Shown: positions 20,641-36,399, numbered from the stretch's first letter. The stretch: 64,000 bases of DNA from Emydura subglobosa (GCA_007922225.1 ML680086.1:5696259-5760258), one strand, 5' to 3'. The notes: generated by a model from the letters alone, not told the origin. Translations and numbers: made by a program.

Positions 20641-22599
20641 TAGCTGGGGACGCTGGTAGGGTTGCATGGGTAGGACAAGCCTGGCAGCCTTGAGCCCTCC
20701 CCTGCAGGGTGGGATGGGTGCTGAAGGCAGGTCTTGCCCTCTGGATAATGGTGTTAGTGGCTCAGACCTGGATACAGTGTTTGTGGGAGGTCAGGTTTCC
20801 ATTGCTCTGGACGACCCTTCGTTGCTGATGGGGCCTGGTGGGTTGAGATATAGGGGGTCGTTCGGGGCTGCCCTCTCAGCCGTGCAGCGCTTCAGCCTTG
20901 TCAGAATGCAACATGGGCGGAGTCGTGCTCCGAACTGTGCTGTTTCCAATCAGCTCTCCAGCTCGCTCATCCATTCCTCCATCAGTGCAAACCCCTCCCT
21001 CCACTGAGGGCGGCTTTGATGGAAATGCTCCTAAATAGCTGGTCCTGCTCCCTTCCTACCCCCACAGTTCGGGCTCTGTGCTTTGGGCCTAGATGCAGAG
21101 TGGGGTCCCCTGGAGCTAGTCTCTTTGCTGTGTAGCCACTTGGGGGGCTGGACGTCAGCACCCTGCAGGGTTCTGCTCTCTCCAAGGAGAGTGAGGTGGA
21201 TCTGGCAGGGCACCTTGCTGGGGGGGGTGAGTGGTGCTGCTCATGGCTCTTGCTGCTGGGCTCCAGGCCAGCTGAGCTCGTGTGTGGTGTGTCTGGGATG
21301 GTGACGCTCTGCCTGGTGCAGTGTTGGGCTCCCTGCTCTGGGTATGTTCAGCGCATCATGGGACTGGGCTACGTATGCATGGGGAGGATGTCTGAGATCT
21401 CCCCCAGGATGGCACAGGGCTGCTGCCCTTGTCGCTAGCCTGGCTGCCTGCCCGCCCCTTCCAGAGCCTGGGCACGGGACACGGAGGCTCTGCACCGGAA
21501 CAGGCAGAAGACGACCCCCACAGCTTGGAGAATCATAAACGGTTTGTGCCACTGCTTTGGGACTGTGACAGCCCCTCGATAGCTATCGTGGGGGGTCAGC
21601 AGGGAACCAGGCCCCACCCCAGGTAGGACATGTTCTCTCCTGGGCCCTTCTCATAGGGAAGTGGCATAGAAGGGCTCTGCCGTCTGCATGAGGGCAGCTG
21701 AAGCAATGGCCCCCTCCAGTGCTGCTGGGGTCACAGGCGGGGCTGTGCGTAGGCAATGAATTGCACTGATTGAGCCTCCTGGCCCCTCAGCTTGGGCTGT
21801 GTCAGTTGGTGCCTGCTGCCCTCCTCCGCTGCATGCGAGTCAGTTGCTGCCTGTCAGCAGCCAGGGGTGGCAGGGAAAGGAGCAAGCGTTTGCACCTGGC
21901 CAGCAATTGTCTAGTGCATCATGGACTGTGACAGCCAGAGAGCTGCCATTGTCAGCTAAAGGTGCCGTGGCACTTAATCTGCTGTGCAAAACGGTGACCT
22001 AGATTCTGAGTCCGGGGCATGTGTCCCAGGCCTGGTGAGTGGTGGGGGCCATAGCAGGGCAGGACACCCTGGCTGGGCATGTCTCGAGCTATCCTGGGGA
22101 GGCGCAAGAATTTGCTGGGTTGCAACTATCACCCTTTTGGCAGCTCCCCTTACTGGTCTCTCGCCCATCCCGAGGGCCTGTACGGTTGGGCCCAAGTCTC
22201 TCCTCCCACTGTGTCAGTGACGGCCCTAATGGCCGCAGGGGAGGGGCTTTGCCCTCCTCCTCCACCTGGCTGGTGTAGAGCTCCTGCCTCGGCTGCGTCA
22301 CGCTTTCTCCAATCCCCACAGCAAAGCCTTTGCCGCTTCTGGTGCCACACCAGTAGGTGCCACAAGCTGGCCAGCTTAGCTGGTTAAAGCCTGGTGCTGA
22401 TCATGCCAAGGTCATGGGCTGGCTCCCAGCGTGGTCTGGTGGATTGTGGTTACAGGGAGGAGCCAGTGGGTTATGAGTTCTAATCTTCCTCTGCCTTGGT
22501 AAATCACACAATTATCCTGTATGCTAGTGCTGCCCTCCACTACCCCAGGGAGCAGGTGCTGTGAGGAGGAGGCGCTTGTCTCAGACTGGAAAGAAGCTG
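20641..22599 (+). other. Intron 1, GC-rich unique sequence
   Basis: No exon, RNA gene or named repeat is seen. Open frames are stop-poor GC-rich shadows without domains. A short direct duplication, ccccttaatcc, lies just before this block at about 20577-20605. Confidence 0.5.
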
Positions 22600-22825
22600 T
22601 GCCTTTTTAATGGGGTGGGCAGTTAACCACTGGAACAATCGACTGCGGGGTCTGGTGGACTCTGTCTCTGTGGCAATATTTCAGTCAAGACTGGATATTT
22701 TTCTAAGCCGTCATCTCCAGGAACGCTCGTGGGGCCACTCTCCGGCTGGTGCTGTACGGGAGGTCCGACTAGGGGATCACAGTGGTCCCTTCTGGCCTGG
22801 GCATCTAGGGATCTATTTGCTCATG
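22600..22825 (+). mobile_element. CR1 LINE 3' end, plus strand
   Basis: 'gttaaccactggaacaatcg', 'tttcagtcaagactggatat', 'atcacagtggtcccttctgg' and 'cctgggcatctagggatcta' follow the turtle CR1 3' end from about 220 bases upstream to its end. It is the fullest CR1 tail of this subtype in the window. 5'-truncated and diverged. Confidence 0.7.
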
Positions 22826-24672
<1,847 letters not shown>

Positions 24673-26817
24673 TAGCTGTGCTAGGTGCTGCACAGACACA
24701 CAGGGGAGACAATCCCTGCCCCGAACGTTTCCAATCTTAGTGAATAGGGACAGGACACAAGTGGGTGGCAGCAATGGGAGCCCAGACCAGCCGCGCAGGG
24801 CTGCAGGAGGGCTCAGGTGCTGTAATCTCAGCCACCCAGTGGTCCCCAGGCCCTGGGGCCGGACTTGGTTTCCTGCAGCAAGGGGCATTCTCGAGAGTCT
24901 GGGAAGGTGTCTGGCTCGTCCCAGGCCCTTCGGTTCTGGGTGTGCGTCCCCTACATCGGGACGTGCGATCACTGCCCCGGAGAGGTGCCCTGGCTGGCTT
25001 GCACTGAGTTCGAGCAGCACTCACTGGGGGGCCTGCACGTCATGTTGCACCTGATTGCGGTGTAGGTGTAACCATAGTGACCATAATGGCGTCAGGGCAG
25101 CTAAATGCCATGGGCTGGGATAACTCCCCATGCCTGGGGCCTGGCTCTGGGGCGGCGGGTGCCACATGCAGCCAGAGGCAGGGCGAGGGCAGGCTGCCCC
25201 AGGAGAGGTGCTGAGTGCCTGCTGCTGCTCTTTGGGTGACTGGGGGAGGGGACCCTGGCTTCTGTAGCTCTAAAGGCAGCTGGGTGTTGAGGTGCCCCCC
25301 CCCCAGGTGGTCCTATGGCTGTCGCTGCCTTATGTAGGCTGGGGGCTCCCCCCCCCCTTCTGGCTGCGGAGGGGGTAGAGTCAGGCCCTGTGGTGGGGAG
25401 GGCTTCTCTCTGGTCCAGGCTGTGTGAGAGAGGGGCAGTGGGGCCTGATGGTGGAGGGCCTCCCTTTGCACTGGGGGTGGGGGGGGTGAGGAGCGACTCC
25501 TCCTGGCTGTAGTGAGAAGTCAGCTGTGCTCCTCCCCGCTGGCTGTGAAAGTTGGAACTGGCCAGTCCTCAGGGTTGCTGGGCTCATCTTGGGGGTGGGG
25601 GCGGAGTGGGGACCTGCATCCCCCTTCCCTCCTCTGGATGGTGGAGCCTTGGCGTGAGATTTGCAGGCTCCCCTCCCCTTAGCAGCATCTCTCTCCATGG
25701 GATCGTGTGGGGTTGTGCCTCCGTCCTTCCCTTTGAACGCCCTTCGCTTGTGCTGCCCCAGCCTGATATGTATGGCACGGTCCGGGGCTCCTGGCAGGGA
25801 TTTGCTTTCCCACCAGTGCCACTTTGAATCCCAGAGCTGAGGGGGTCAGCGAGGTCGAGCTCTTCCTGTGAGCTGGGCTAGTTAATGACTGTCCCAGGCA
25901 GCTGGGAAGGGGGGCTACTGAACTCCCAGGCCGCCCCCCGGCACTGCAGAACCCATGCTGCCGCATGGACCGCTGTGTCATCTTGTGCCAGCCTCCAGGA
26001 CCTCTGCTAGAGCTTCCTTAGCATTGGGGTCATAGCACAAGCAGCAAGGGACAGATGCGGGGAAGGGGTCAGGGAAAGCAGGAAGGCGGGGCGGGGAGGA
26101 GAGGGTGTGGAGGCAGTGGCCGTGGCAAAGGCAGGGGAGAGGTCTGGCTTGGTGCCACTGGGCAGGCCGTGAAGCTGCAGCCTCTTCCAACACGCGCTTT
26201 GTGGAAGTTGGTTCCAGCTGCAGTGCTGCTGGTCCCGGGGCCGTGTCACTTGGAGATGCCGCTCGCTCCGTTGCTGTGGTGCTGGGCATGCTAAGTCACC
26301 TGGAGCCTGGCTAGGACAGAGCCTCAGCCTTCCTGACAACAGGAAGAGGCCCCTCTTTTCCCCACCCCTAGGTGAAGCCCTTTTGAGCTGAAGCTGAGGG
26401 CCCTGGAGGCCTGATTGAGGTCCTGGCCCCTACCACGTCTCTGCTGCGCTGGCAGAGCTGAGCCCTTGTTTGTAGCTGGCGTCATTGAAGGTTACAAAGT
26501 TGGGTAGGGGCAGAGGTGATCTGAATTTTGTGGGGCTTTAATTCCTAACTCCCCCCAGCTGGTTGCTCCCCACTCCTTAGTAACGATCAGTGCATCCAAG
26601 AGCACAGACTGGCACGTTTACTGGATGTCTCTGCGGAAGTGATCAGCAGGAGAACAGAGAAGTGTTGGCAGTTAGGTGCAGTGCTAATGGCCATGGAGCT
26701 GAGTGGAGCAGTTCATAGCTCAGCCTACTGGGAAGGTGACTGTGGATCAGCAGAGCGCTGTTGTCCGTTGGAAGGTGACCTTTACAACCATCTCATGGAG
26801 ACACTTTTAAAAATCCT

Positions 26818-27080
26818 AAAGCCCGGTCTGCATGTAAATGTTAGACTGACCTGGCTGCATCACTCAGGAATGTGGAACAGTTGTGCATCCTGTGCAATGT
26901 AGGTAGGTTGACCTACGCCCCGTGCAGATGCAGGTGGATCAACAGAAGGATTCTTGGCAACCTCGCTGCTGCCTCTTGAAGGGGTGGATTAACGACAGCG
27001 ATGGAAACCCCTTTCTGTGCTACAGCCGCAGTCCCAGAGCTACTCAGCTGGAGCCTCTGTGGTGTAGATAGACCCTTAGA
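26818..27080 (+). mobile_element. hAT-like MITE, family A, second copy
   Basis: 'gtaggtaggttgacctacgc', 'aggtggatcaacagaaggat', 'ggggtggattaacgacagcg' and the end 'ggtgtagatagaccctta' are shared, in reverse complement, with the copy at about 8798-9050. It has no coding capacity. Boundaries are approximate. Confidence 0.6.
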
Positions 27081-27961
27081 TTCTGCAGCTGGGACCTGGG
27101 GGTCTCTACAGCCAATGGACTGCAGATATCAAGGGGGGCAGGGAGCACCGGATTGTTACCAATCTTTACTGACTCTCATCTGACAGCCTGAGCCCCTGCT
27201 CCCAGCTTCAGATCCCCTGCAGACTCAGTCGCCCAGAGAACCCAGGTCTCCAAACCCTAAATCCTGCCAAGAGTTGGAGCTGGACCCAAGCTACTCTAGC
27301 CAGCTTAGCCCTTAGCCTCCTTGGAGTTGGAGGTGCTGAGGTCCCTGACTTTCCTTTGTGCTGTGCAGTGCACTAAAGAGCTAAGCAGCTTGGCAGGGTT
27401 TGTGGGCGAGGCCCTGGCCTGCTTTCGCCAGCACGCCATTTTCCGTGTGCTGACAGTGTCAGTGTCAATTCTGGTTCTAGCCAGTCCCCTGGCTGTGCCC
27501 GCCCTTCGCTTTCTCCTCTCTGGGCCCATTGCCATGCTGTTCGGCCCCCAGCCTTGGCCCCCATGCAGAGTGCCCAGGCTGCCAGGCTCCCTCCCGGGGC
27601 CAATCAGCGGAGGTAGAACTACGCGGGGAAGGAGTGGGGATCAGGAGTTCTCCAGTTGTCTCTGAGTTGGCTCCTAGAGTTCACACTGCAAAGTCTCTGA
27701 GGGCAGAAGCAGGAGGTGACTGCAGGCAGCCAGCAGCTGGGCAGGGCCTGGCTTCCCCTCCCTGCCCTGGTGCACACACAGAAGAGGAAGTCTCCATGTC
27801 CTTGCTCTGTAATCTCTCTTGCACAGCCAGAGCAGAGCCCCCCCCCCTCCCGCACATGTGGCTGGCTCACCCGAGAGCAGGCACCGTGGCTACGCTGCTT
27901 AGATTAGCACTTGGCTGTCCTGTAGCCCTGAAGCCCTTTCCCATCCTCGCGTTAGGAAGCT

Positions 27962-28005
27962 GAGCAAAGTCTGAGTTTGAGCCGAGCAAAGTCTGAGTTT
28001 GAGCC
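27962..28005 (+). repeat. Perfect 22-bp tandem duplication
   Basis: A 22-base unit beginning gagcaaagtctgagtt is present twice without a mismatch (27962-27983 and 27984-28005). A related 'gaagtctgagtgta' occurs near 28161. Two identical units suggest a recent replication slippage event. Confidence 0.9.
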
Positions 28006-29401
28006 AAACAAAGGCTTTGGCCCTTGCACAAAGGAGTGATTAGGCTGCCAAGTGCCCCAGGCACCAGAAAGCGGCTGATCCTGGAAAAGAAACATGCTAC
28101 AAGTGAGTGATAGCTGCTCCTCCCCAGCATCCGGCACTGGCCGCCCTGTAATTACAAGGCGAAGTCTGAGTGTATATTTAAAGCGAGTCTCTTGCTGTCT
28201 GCACCTGCTGGGGACAGCCCCCAAGCCCTGCTAGATCCAAGAGAGCAGGACTCTGCTGCCTGCAACCCAGGTACCCAAACATCTGGGTTTACTTCCCGCT
28301 GTCCCCGTTTCTGTTCCTCTCCTGGGCCCCGCACTGCTCTCCCGAGGCACAGCCACCCTGGCTTTGCCTGGCCCCGGCGCCTCCCAGCCCCTCCCGCGGT
28401 GCTGCCAGATGGAGTAGAGCTACAGCCAGTGCCATTCACCTTCACACCCCTTCGCAGGGGCTCGGTGCTGGTGGGAGGCAAAGGTGCTGGGTGCAGGGGG
28501 TGCCCCCGGCTTGGTGGTTTCCATCATATTCAAGGTTCGCAGTTTGGTTCAGTGGCTCTCAGCGCCCCGGGGAGAGGTGCCAGGTGGAGTGCCCTGGAGA
28601 GCACCTGGGCATCTGCATGGCGCACCCTGGCCTCCATTCTGAGAAGGGGGCTAGGAAATGTGACCAGAGCCTTGGGGATCCATGGGGTTTGATCTCTTGC
28701 CCCACAGTTCCCTGGACTCCTGGAAGCTCTTTCAAAATCTCCAGGAAGCCACTGCTTCAGGAAGCTGTACTAGGGACTGTGGGATAGGCACCCACAGGGC
28801 AGCGCGATTGTAGCAGTGCTGTCTAGTGCTAGTGTGGACCTGGGTCAAATTGCAGCCCACCTGCACCCAAAGCTGCATAGTGAGGGTCCAGTTCTCCCAC
28901 TGGCCAAGGTTGCTCAGGCCTGTCCCGTCAGCTCGCTGTATCTCCGGGCTACGAGCGGGGTCCCTGTCTCCAGCAGGCTCTGCACACCCCATCTGGCACA
29001 GTTTGGCTGCTCTACCTTGGAGATGAGCCCAGATGCTGGTGCTTGTGTTCTAAGGGCGGAAGGCTTGGCTTAGCTTTGGAGGTCGGAGTCCAAGAGTGGG
29101 GATCAATGTGTCGGGCATTGGCTGCATCTTGCCACGAGCCTCGCACCAGGGAGCTGTATGGCAAGGCAGGATGCCTGACTTCATGACCTGGCTGCGTAGG
29201 GGAACAGGAGCTGGGAGTGATAGCTCCAATCTGTCAGTCTGTGTTGTCCCTACACCTCCCGCCCCGGCTCCCAGCAGCTGCCTGCCTGCTGTTTTCCCAG
29301 GCATGGGAATTCAGCTCTTTGCTCATCAAAGCCGCCTCCCCCATGGAGACCCACAGCCATGCCTGCTTGCCTCCCACAGCTCACTTCCCAGAGACCACCA
29401 C

Positions 29402-29414
29402 GGGGGGGGGGGGG
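29402..29414 (+). repeat. G13 homopolymer
   Basis: Thirteen consecutive G within intron 2, preceded by 'ccaccac'. It is a likely slippage site and assembly weak point; the length may be unreliable. Confidence 0.85.
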
Positions 29415-31386
29415 CACAAATAACTGTGGAAGCTTAAACGAGGGGCATCTCCTTTCCCCAGCCCCTCAGCTGTGCCCTGGGCCTGGTGTGGTGCAGCTCC
29501 TCCCTCCGTCCCAGCCTGTCAGTCAGGGCTGCCTTGGGACCTCCCCACCCCTCCCCAGCCTGTGCAGCTCTTCTATTGCAGGTTCCCATGGTGGCCAGGC
29601 CTGCAGATGTGCCCTTTGTTCTCTCTCTGCACTGCAGCTGGAGGCCCCCCCAACCCCCCTATTTCCAACCTGCCCCAGGATCTAGGGAAAAAGCCTTTTC
29701 CAGCCTTCAGGGCTCTTCAGACCTGGCAGTGTGGAGAGGTGGGGTCACCTAGAGGAGGCTCCTGGACCTGGGAGCAGCCGGCCCCAAGAAGGGCCAGAGG
29801 CAAGAAATTGAAAGGGTAGTGTAGGAATGCGCGACGGTTCCCTAGCATCCCTCGCTGCCTGCATCCATGGGTCCCCTGGAGAAAAGGGGACTGGCTGCCC
29901 AGCACAGGAAAGATGCCTGGGGTATAAATCCTTGTCTCTGGTGCTCTTGGCCACCCTGCGCCCTCCAGCAGAGAGACAAGCTTGTGTAGGTTATTTGTGT
30001 GCATGTTGCCATTTGAGCCTTACCTGCGCCACTCTCCAGTTTGCTGGTGTTTCCGAGGCACTGGGGGGGCTTGGCTTCACCCTCGCTGGCGGTGTGTGAT
30101 GGCAGCATGTGGCTGGGCCAGCTGCCCCCTGGGATGATGAGTGCTGATCTCTGGCAGGTTGCACAGGGGCGATGGTGGTATCCCAGCCCAGAGCTACTCT
30201 CCGAACTGTTGAGGAGGGCACGGTGCATCGACGTGGCACAGCCTGGCGCTATCTAGGGGCAGTGTTCCTTCTCAGGGCTCGGGTGCTGAGCCGGCAGACA
30301 GAGCCCATCACTGGGATCAGCAGGCACGGTTTTGTGAGCACGGGTGATCAGGCTGTGACACCACCCACCCCGGGGTGCTTCCTTTACAGAGAGCTACAGT
30401 CTCAGAAGCAGACCCCTACTCCTGGGACCTAGCAGGAACCTGGTGAAGGAGACTCTAAGCCTGTCTGGTGTGACAGATTCATTCATGTTTAAAACCCATG
30501 TTCAGTTGATTTAAATCCAATAATCTGGCCTTTCTCCTCACCTGGGGCTCGCGTCTACCATTGCCCCAAACCATGAAGCAGCCCCAGGACGCTATGTGGT
30601 GTGGCAGTCCCCGCTCGCTGGGCTCTGTCAGCAACGTGACCTGTTGCGGAGCTCTCTGGCCCTGGCAGAGTGTCTTGCTGCTCAGCCACTGTCACTTTCC
30701 TGACTGTTCCCTCTCCAGGAGCTGTGGCTGGTACAGTGGAGCTCTGCAAGTCACCAGTTTCCCCTGGCCATGGCAGCCGGTGCAGGCTCCCTCATGGCCA
30801 TTCTCACTCTGGCCATGACATGCTCTGTCCCCGTGTCAGAGATCTCCACTTGCTTGGACCTTTTTTCCACTGAATGATCAGTGCTGGCTCCTGCGAGAAA
30901 TGACCTGCTTCCTGCCTCCTGGGGGATCCAGCATCAGGGCTGGGGCTGCCTGTGGGCACTGGGAACACCGGGTGCTACGTTTCGGGCCCCTGTAATTTGC
31001 ACTCCCTGCTGTGCAAGAGTGACAGTAAATGTCTCTTGCCTGTGATGGTTGTTCCTGCCTCTGTTTTCAGTGGAGCTGATGTTTGAAGCACTGTAGTGGT
31101 TCCAATAGCAATCCTGTACTAGCTCCCGTTTCCTGGGGATGCCCCTGGCACAGTACAGCAGGGCAGCTAATGTGCTGCTAGAGATGGCACCCTGCAAAGA
31201 CGGTTCATCCTCTTGGGAGGCTGGGCCAGAGGCTGTGTCCGCACAGGAGAGAGTAGCAAAACCTGCTAGTGCAGAGAGGGTTCAGAGGGCAGGCTTCCCA
31301 CATGCTAGGGAATGGGCAGATCAGCCCAGCATGGCAAACTACGGCTCCCTGGCTAGTTACTGCTGCACTTCACAACTTGTAGGCCC

Positions 31387-31563
31387 TATAGAATCATAGA
31401 ATCGTAGAATATTAGAGTTGGAAGGGACCTCAGGAGGTCATCTAGTCCAGCCCCCTGCTCAAAGCAGGACTAACCTCAGCTAAATAATCCCAGCCAGGGC
31501 TTCATCAAGCTGCAGCTTAAAAACCTCTAAAGATGGAGATTCCACCACCTCCCTAGGTAAACT
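31387..31563 (-). mobile_element. CR1 LINE 3' end, minus strand, well preserved
   Basis: It opens with the complement of the CR1 terminal octamers ('atagaatcatagaatcgtag'), then 'agttggaagggacctcagga', 'gtcatctagtccagccccct' and 'tctaaagatggagattccac'. This is the classic sauropsid CR1 3' end, and it is less diverged than the other tails in the window, so this insertion is probably younger. It is 5'-truncated near 31563. It ends only about 250 bases before exon 3. Confidence 0.9.
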
Positions 31564-31790
31564 ATAGCTACTATTTGCATGTTGTTTTTAAAATTTCCAT
31601 CCATGTGGACAGGGGAAGCTATTCCCAGCCATGAGGAAATATCAGAGCCTGGGCAATTGGCAGAGACCTCTAGCCTGCTCTGCCCTTTATGTCAATGTCC
31701 GGGTCCCAGCGCAACGGGGCCCCAGTCTTGCCTGCTCCACGCAGGCGTTAGATATGCTGCATCCGCCCTTTCTGGTCAGCCTCTGCCTGA

Positions 31791-32111
<321 letters not shown>

Positions 32112-35100
32112 TAATCAGCTCTCTGCCTATAGGAAGCTTCTTGTCCCTGCACCTTGGGAGTCCACAGGCCTTCAGCTCCCCTCATTTCAATGGAAGCTGC
32201 TTTGCCATCACAGTATGTGTAGCCTTCTGCCCAGTTAGCAGTGCCCATCTCCTCTCTGGGTGCCTCAGTGGCCTAGGGCTTCGTCCAGGTCACTTGTGAG
32301 CTCTCTGTTCCATCCACCCCAGACGCTAGCATTGCTGGGATCTGCTTCGTTGGGGGTCAATGAGGCCCTAGCAGCAGGGGACGACCCCAGGGCTTGGGGA
32401 GGAGATGACCCGTGTGCCTCCAACCCCCTCTCATTCTACAACAGCGGGTTCGGCTGCCCGTGTGGACATTCTCTCTAGATCTGGACTGATAAATACTCTT
32501 CTGTCCTGCTCTAAGCTGGTGAATGGGGCCAGGCTGGGAGGCACAGGAGCTGCCGGGGGTGCATTTCTTTGCTGGCAGAAGAGACTGTGACACTTTCCCA
32601 ACGTACGAATGGGATGTCTGAGGGGGAGGTGCCTGGCCCCTCTGGAGCCTGCAAATCTCAGCCTCTTTTCCCTGGGGCACCCTTGGCTTCAGTCCAGCCT
32701 GAGGCACATGTGACGGCTGCAGATGGAAGTGCCATGCATGCACCGGGCAACTAGGGTGTGTGGGGGGCAACGAACAGCGTGTGTGCGCCATGGCATAACG
32801 GGCATCATCCCATGACCAGGCTGTCTCCCCAGCCATCTCTGTGCTGCCTCTGCCCGCCATGGGAAGCTGGCTGCTTGCTGGGATGTGGGGAGATGGCAGG
32901 CCCAGCTACTTGGGACACAGCAACAACTTGGGGGACATCTGTCCTCCACGGAGCCCATGTGATCTCAGCCCTCTCAGGCTGGACTCAATCTCCTTGGCCC
33001 GGGGATGTTGGACATGCAAGCTGGCCCACAAGCTGTTCAGGTGACTCCAGTGAGTCCATCCCGTATGCAGAGATGGTGTGGAGCAGCAGTGTCTAGCAGG
33101 AGTCATCACAGCAGTGGTCTGCAGCAGGGGTCAGGCTGGGCTCCCCTCAGCTGCTGGGAGCCTGGGACCCTTATTTTCACACGGCCAGGGACACATGCTC
33201 TCTCCAGCGCTTGTGCACAGCCGAGCAAATGTGCCAATAGCACGCGTCCAACATATGTATCTTTGTCCCCCACGCACAGTGTCCTGGTTCCTCGGCGCTG
33301 CCCCAAGGTGCACTGTGTGGCTCCGGGCGGTGAGTGAGGGGCTGGGACAGGAATGTGAGCCATTCCCTCTGACAGGCGGCTCACACGTCGTCCTCTGGCT
33401 CGCCGCTGTCTGCCTGTCAGGGTGGACTCGGGAATTTCACACCTGAACTTGCTGAGATGGGGACAGTTGGAGAAGCGGCAGCTGCCCGCCACACTGTCTG
33501 TGCTTGGTGTAGGTGAGGGTGGGAGTGACCCCAGCTCGCAGGGTGCCTTGGAGGGGGAACGTATCCCCCCTTCCCCCTGACTCTGGCCTCCCTCTGCACA
33601 GGCATAGCTGCAGCAGCAGCAGCTCTCTCCTTGCTATCCACTGCCTGGGATGCCATCCTTCCCGAGGGCCCAGCTGGAGCCTGCCCCTGGACCAGGCAAG
33701 GCAGCTCAGACAAGCAAACACGTCCGTGGTTCACACTGAACCACACTCGTCTTCCTCCCTGCCGCTGTCATCTAGCTAACTAAACACTGGGCTGTGGATG
33801 GACTTACCCTGATGCCATTTGGCTAGGACAGGAAGGTTCTCATCCCGTCCTGCACCAGCGCCCGGGCGCCTCTGCTGACCATGAGCGCTCAGGACCTGGG
33901 TCTCCGCGTACCTTTCCCTCTCTGAGCACAGCCCTCCCGCACCACCCTGGGGCCTTGGCTCCATACGGACTCCCAGTGCCACTCCCTGAGTGCCTAGCGT
34001 TCCTTGGGTACCCACCCCACCCTGCTGACCCAGGCCAGTCCCTCTGGGTAACCTGCCCAGCCAGCCATGCCTTGTGTTGTGCAGTAATCCTCCTGTCCTG
34101 CCCGGCTCCCTCCCCGTGCTCTGCTGTGCAGGTGCCTCTCCATGGCTGACGGTATGTGGCCCTTGTCCTTGCAGACAGAGAGAGGATTTTGCTTATTAGT
34201 GACGTGAGCAGCTCAGAACTAATCTCACACCTGCAAACCCTGTGCAGCTGCTCGGTGTACAGGGCAAGGGTTGATTTCAGAGCAGCTGTTCTTGAGCCAC
34301 CTGGGCATGTTCGTCCTTCCCCTCTGTAGTGCGTTTGGCTCTGTGTTTCCTTGAGCATTGTTGAGCATGGCTCCCCAGTCAGAGTTGCTCAGCAGTGAGC
34401 AGATACACGAGATTGGTTTGTGTGCAGCCTGAGAGCATGAAGTGAATAGCAAATGAAAGCAGCGGGAGCAGAACCACAGGGAATTCTGTGGCCTGAACGC
34501 CAGAGGCAGGGAAAGCAGTCACGTGGGCCGTGTTATGAGGAGACCTGAGTATTATCAGTGTCTAGCAGTGGCCAGGGATTCACGTTTGTACATCAGCACC
34601 GCTCAGGATTTTGTGGCGAGGTGCCAGAACACACTGCTCCGCAGCGGTGTGTCTCGTGGGCCTCATTCAGCAGCCAAATCGACCCACTGATTCTAGCCAA
34701 TTACTGCACAGGCAGAATCATCCCGGCGTGAATGGCAGGGCCCTGTAAAGGCTTCCAGGGCTGCATCGAGAAACCTGCTTGCACGCAGAGCTGCTGAGCA
34801 TCACGAACGCGCCGGATTCGGATTCATGCAGAGCCCTGGATGCAGACAGTCGCTGTTCTGCAGGGGGCTGCTAACCACTGCGCACGGAGGGGGCTGCTCC
34901 GAAAGCCAGGCCAGGTGAACTGGTGGCTGAGGCACCTGAGAGCAATGGTCCATAACTCTGAGCTCCCTAGTCTTCGTTCCCATCCTGCTGGTGCCAGTGC
35001 TGCCTCCCTCCTTCAGAAACCTACCCATGTGAGCAATGCAGTAAATAGCCTCCAAAGGTTAAGGCAAGTGATGTCCTCCCTCTGGCAAAGAGTAGAGTAA

Positions 35101-35644
35101 ACACTTGCCAGCCTGGTGGATGCAGGTTTTCATGCTGGCTTTCGAGTTGCCATGGGCCACAAGTGGGATCCCAGGGCAGACTGATTAGCTCTGGTGGCCT
35201 AGAATGAGAGGCTTCCCAGCCCTTTCCCAGCCTCCTGAGCCGATTCCCCTGGTTCCTGGCTTGGATTTACAGCCGAGGGCTCTGGAGCGTTCTCCCTCAT
35301 GCAGCTTGTCCAGTGTCTGGTCATCCCCTCTTCTCTGGAAATGTCCAGCTTCCTCTGCTAGGAAACTTTTCTTTGCGTCGCTGCGTCTCTTTGCCATCCT
35401 CTCTTCAGCCTCCCGGGTTTGTTGTCCTGCCTCAGCCTTTCATTTATTGTTCTCAGCAGCTTTGCATGGATGGTGCACTTGGGAGGAAAAGCCAGTGCTG
35501 TGCACTGGTGTTTAAAGTCCCTCTCATTAAGTGCCTCATCAGGCTTCATGATAGGCTACTGACAAGAAGTTACAGCTCCTTCGCTTCGCTAGGGAGCTGG
35601 ATCTGCCCGGAGCTGGAGTCCTCAGTGCTGTCTCAGGGGCGGCT

Positions 35645-35835
35645 GTGATCTAATGGAGCAGTGGGCTTGAAGTCAGACATGGGTCGTGTCCTCTTCTCTG
35701 CAGCTGACTGGCTTTGTGACCTTGGGCAAGTTGCTTCCTCCTCAGTGCCTCAGGTTCCCATTTGTGAAATGAAGCTGCTAATGCTGACCCTCCTTGGGAA
35801 GGGGCTTGAGAGAGGGGGCATGTCATAAGCACAAA
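35645..35835 (+). mobile_element. MIR-type SINE
   Basis: The core 'tgactggctttgtgaccttg' and 'ggcaagttgcttcc', then 'cagtgcctcaggttcccatt' and 'tgtgaaatgaagctgctaat', follow MIR almost along its whole length. This is the clearest MIR in the window. The tRNA-derived head (about 35645-35690) is weakly preserved. Confidence 0.75.
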
Positions 35836-36399
35836 ATATTGTCATCTCTCATGAGAATGTGCAGTGTGCCAGCACAACTAGAAACTGGTCCCCGCACATC
35901 TGAAAGCTTGCATGAGAGAGAAATCTGTGTGGATAGTGTGTGTATGAGGGGACCTGCCTACTGAATGTCTCTTAGCTAAGGACAAACTCTCCTGCACAGC
36001 CGGTGGCCGGGGTCCCCTGTGGGCTGGGGAGGACCATCCCTTGTGCCTGCTCTCAGGATGCCACACTTCAGAGGTGTGTGAAGAGTGGGAGCTGAAATCT
36101 TTTCTCAGCTGAGAGCCATGTGTTTTTTCTGGCTTGTATCTAAAGTGCAGGTGTAGGTCAGGTCAGGTCCTGACTCCAGCAGGCATCCTCTGGCGCATTC
36201 ACACTTTGCTGCTAACATATCTCTCCCGCTCTTCTTGGAACATGTCCAAATTGCCGTGCTCCTCTGGGCCGAGGTGCTGTGTGAGGCAGCTCTGCAAAGG
36301 AGCTGTGCTAGTGGTCTGGGGAGTGCTCGGAGGCTGTTGGGGGTGCCAAGTCCATGCAGTGGAGAACCCCTGAGGCCAGCAAGGTCCCAGCTCATTAGC

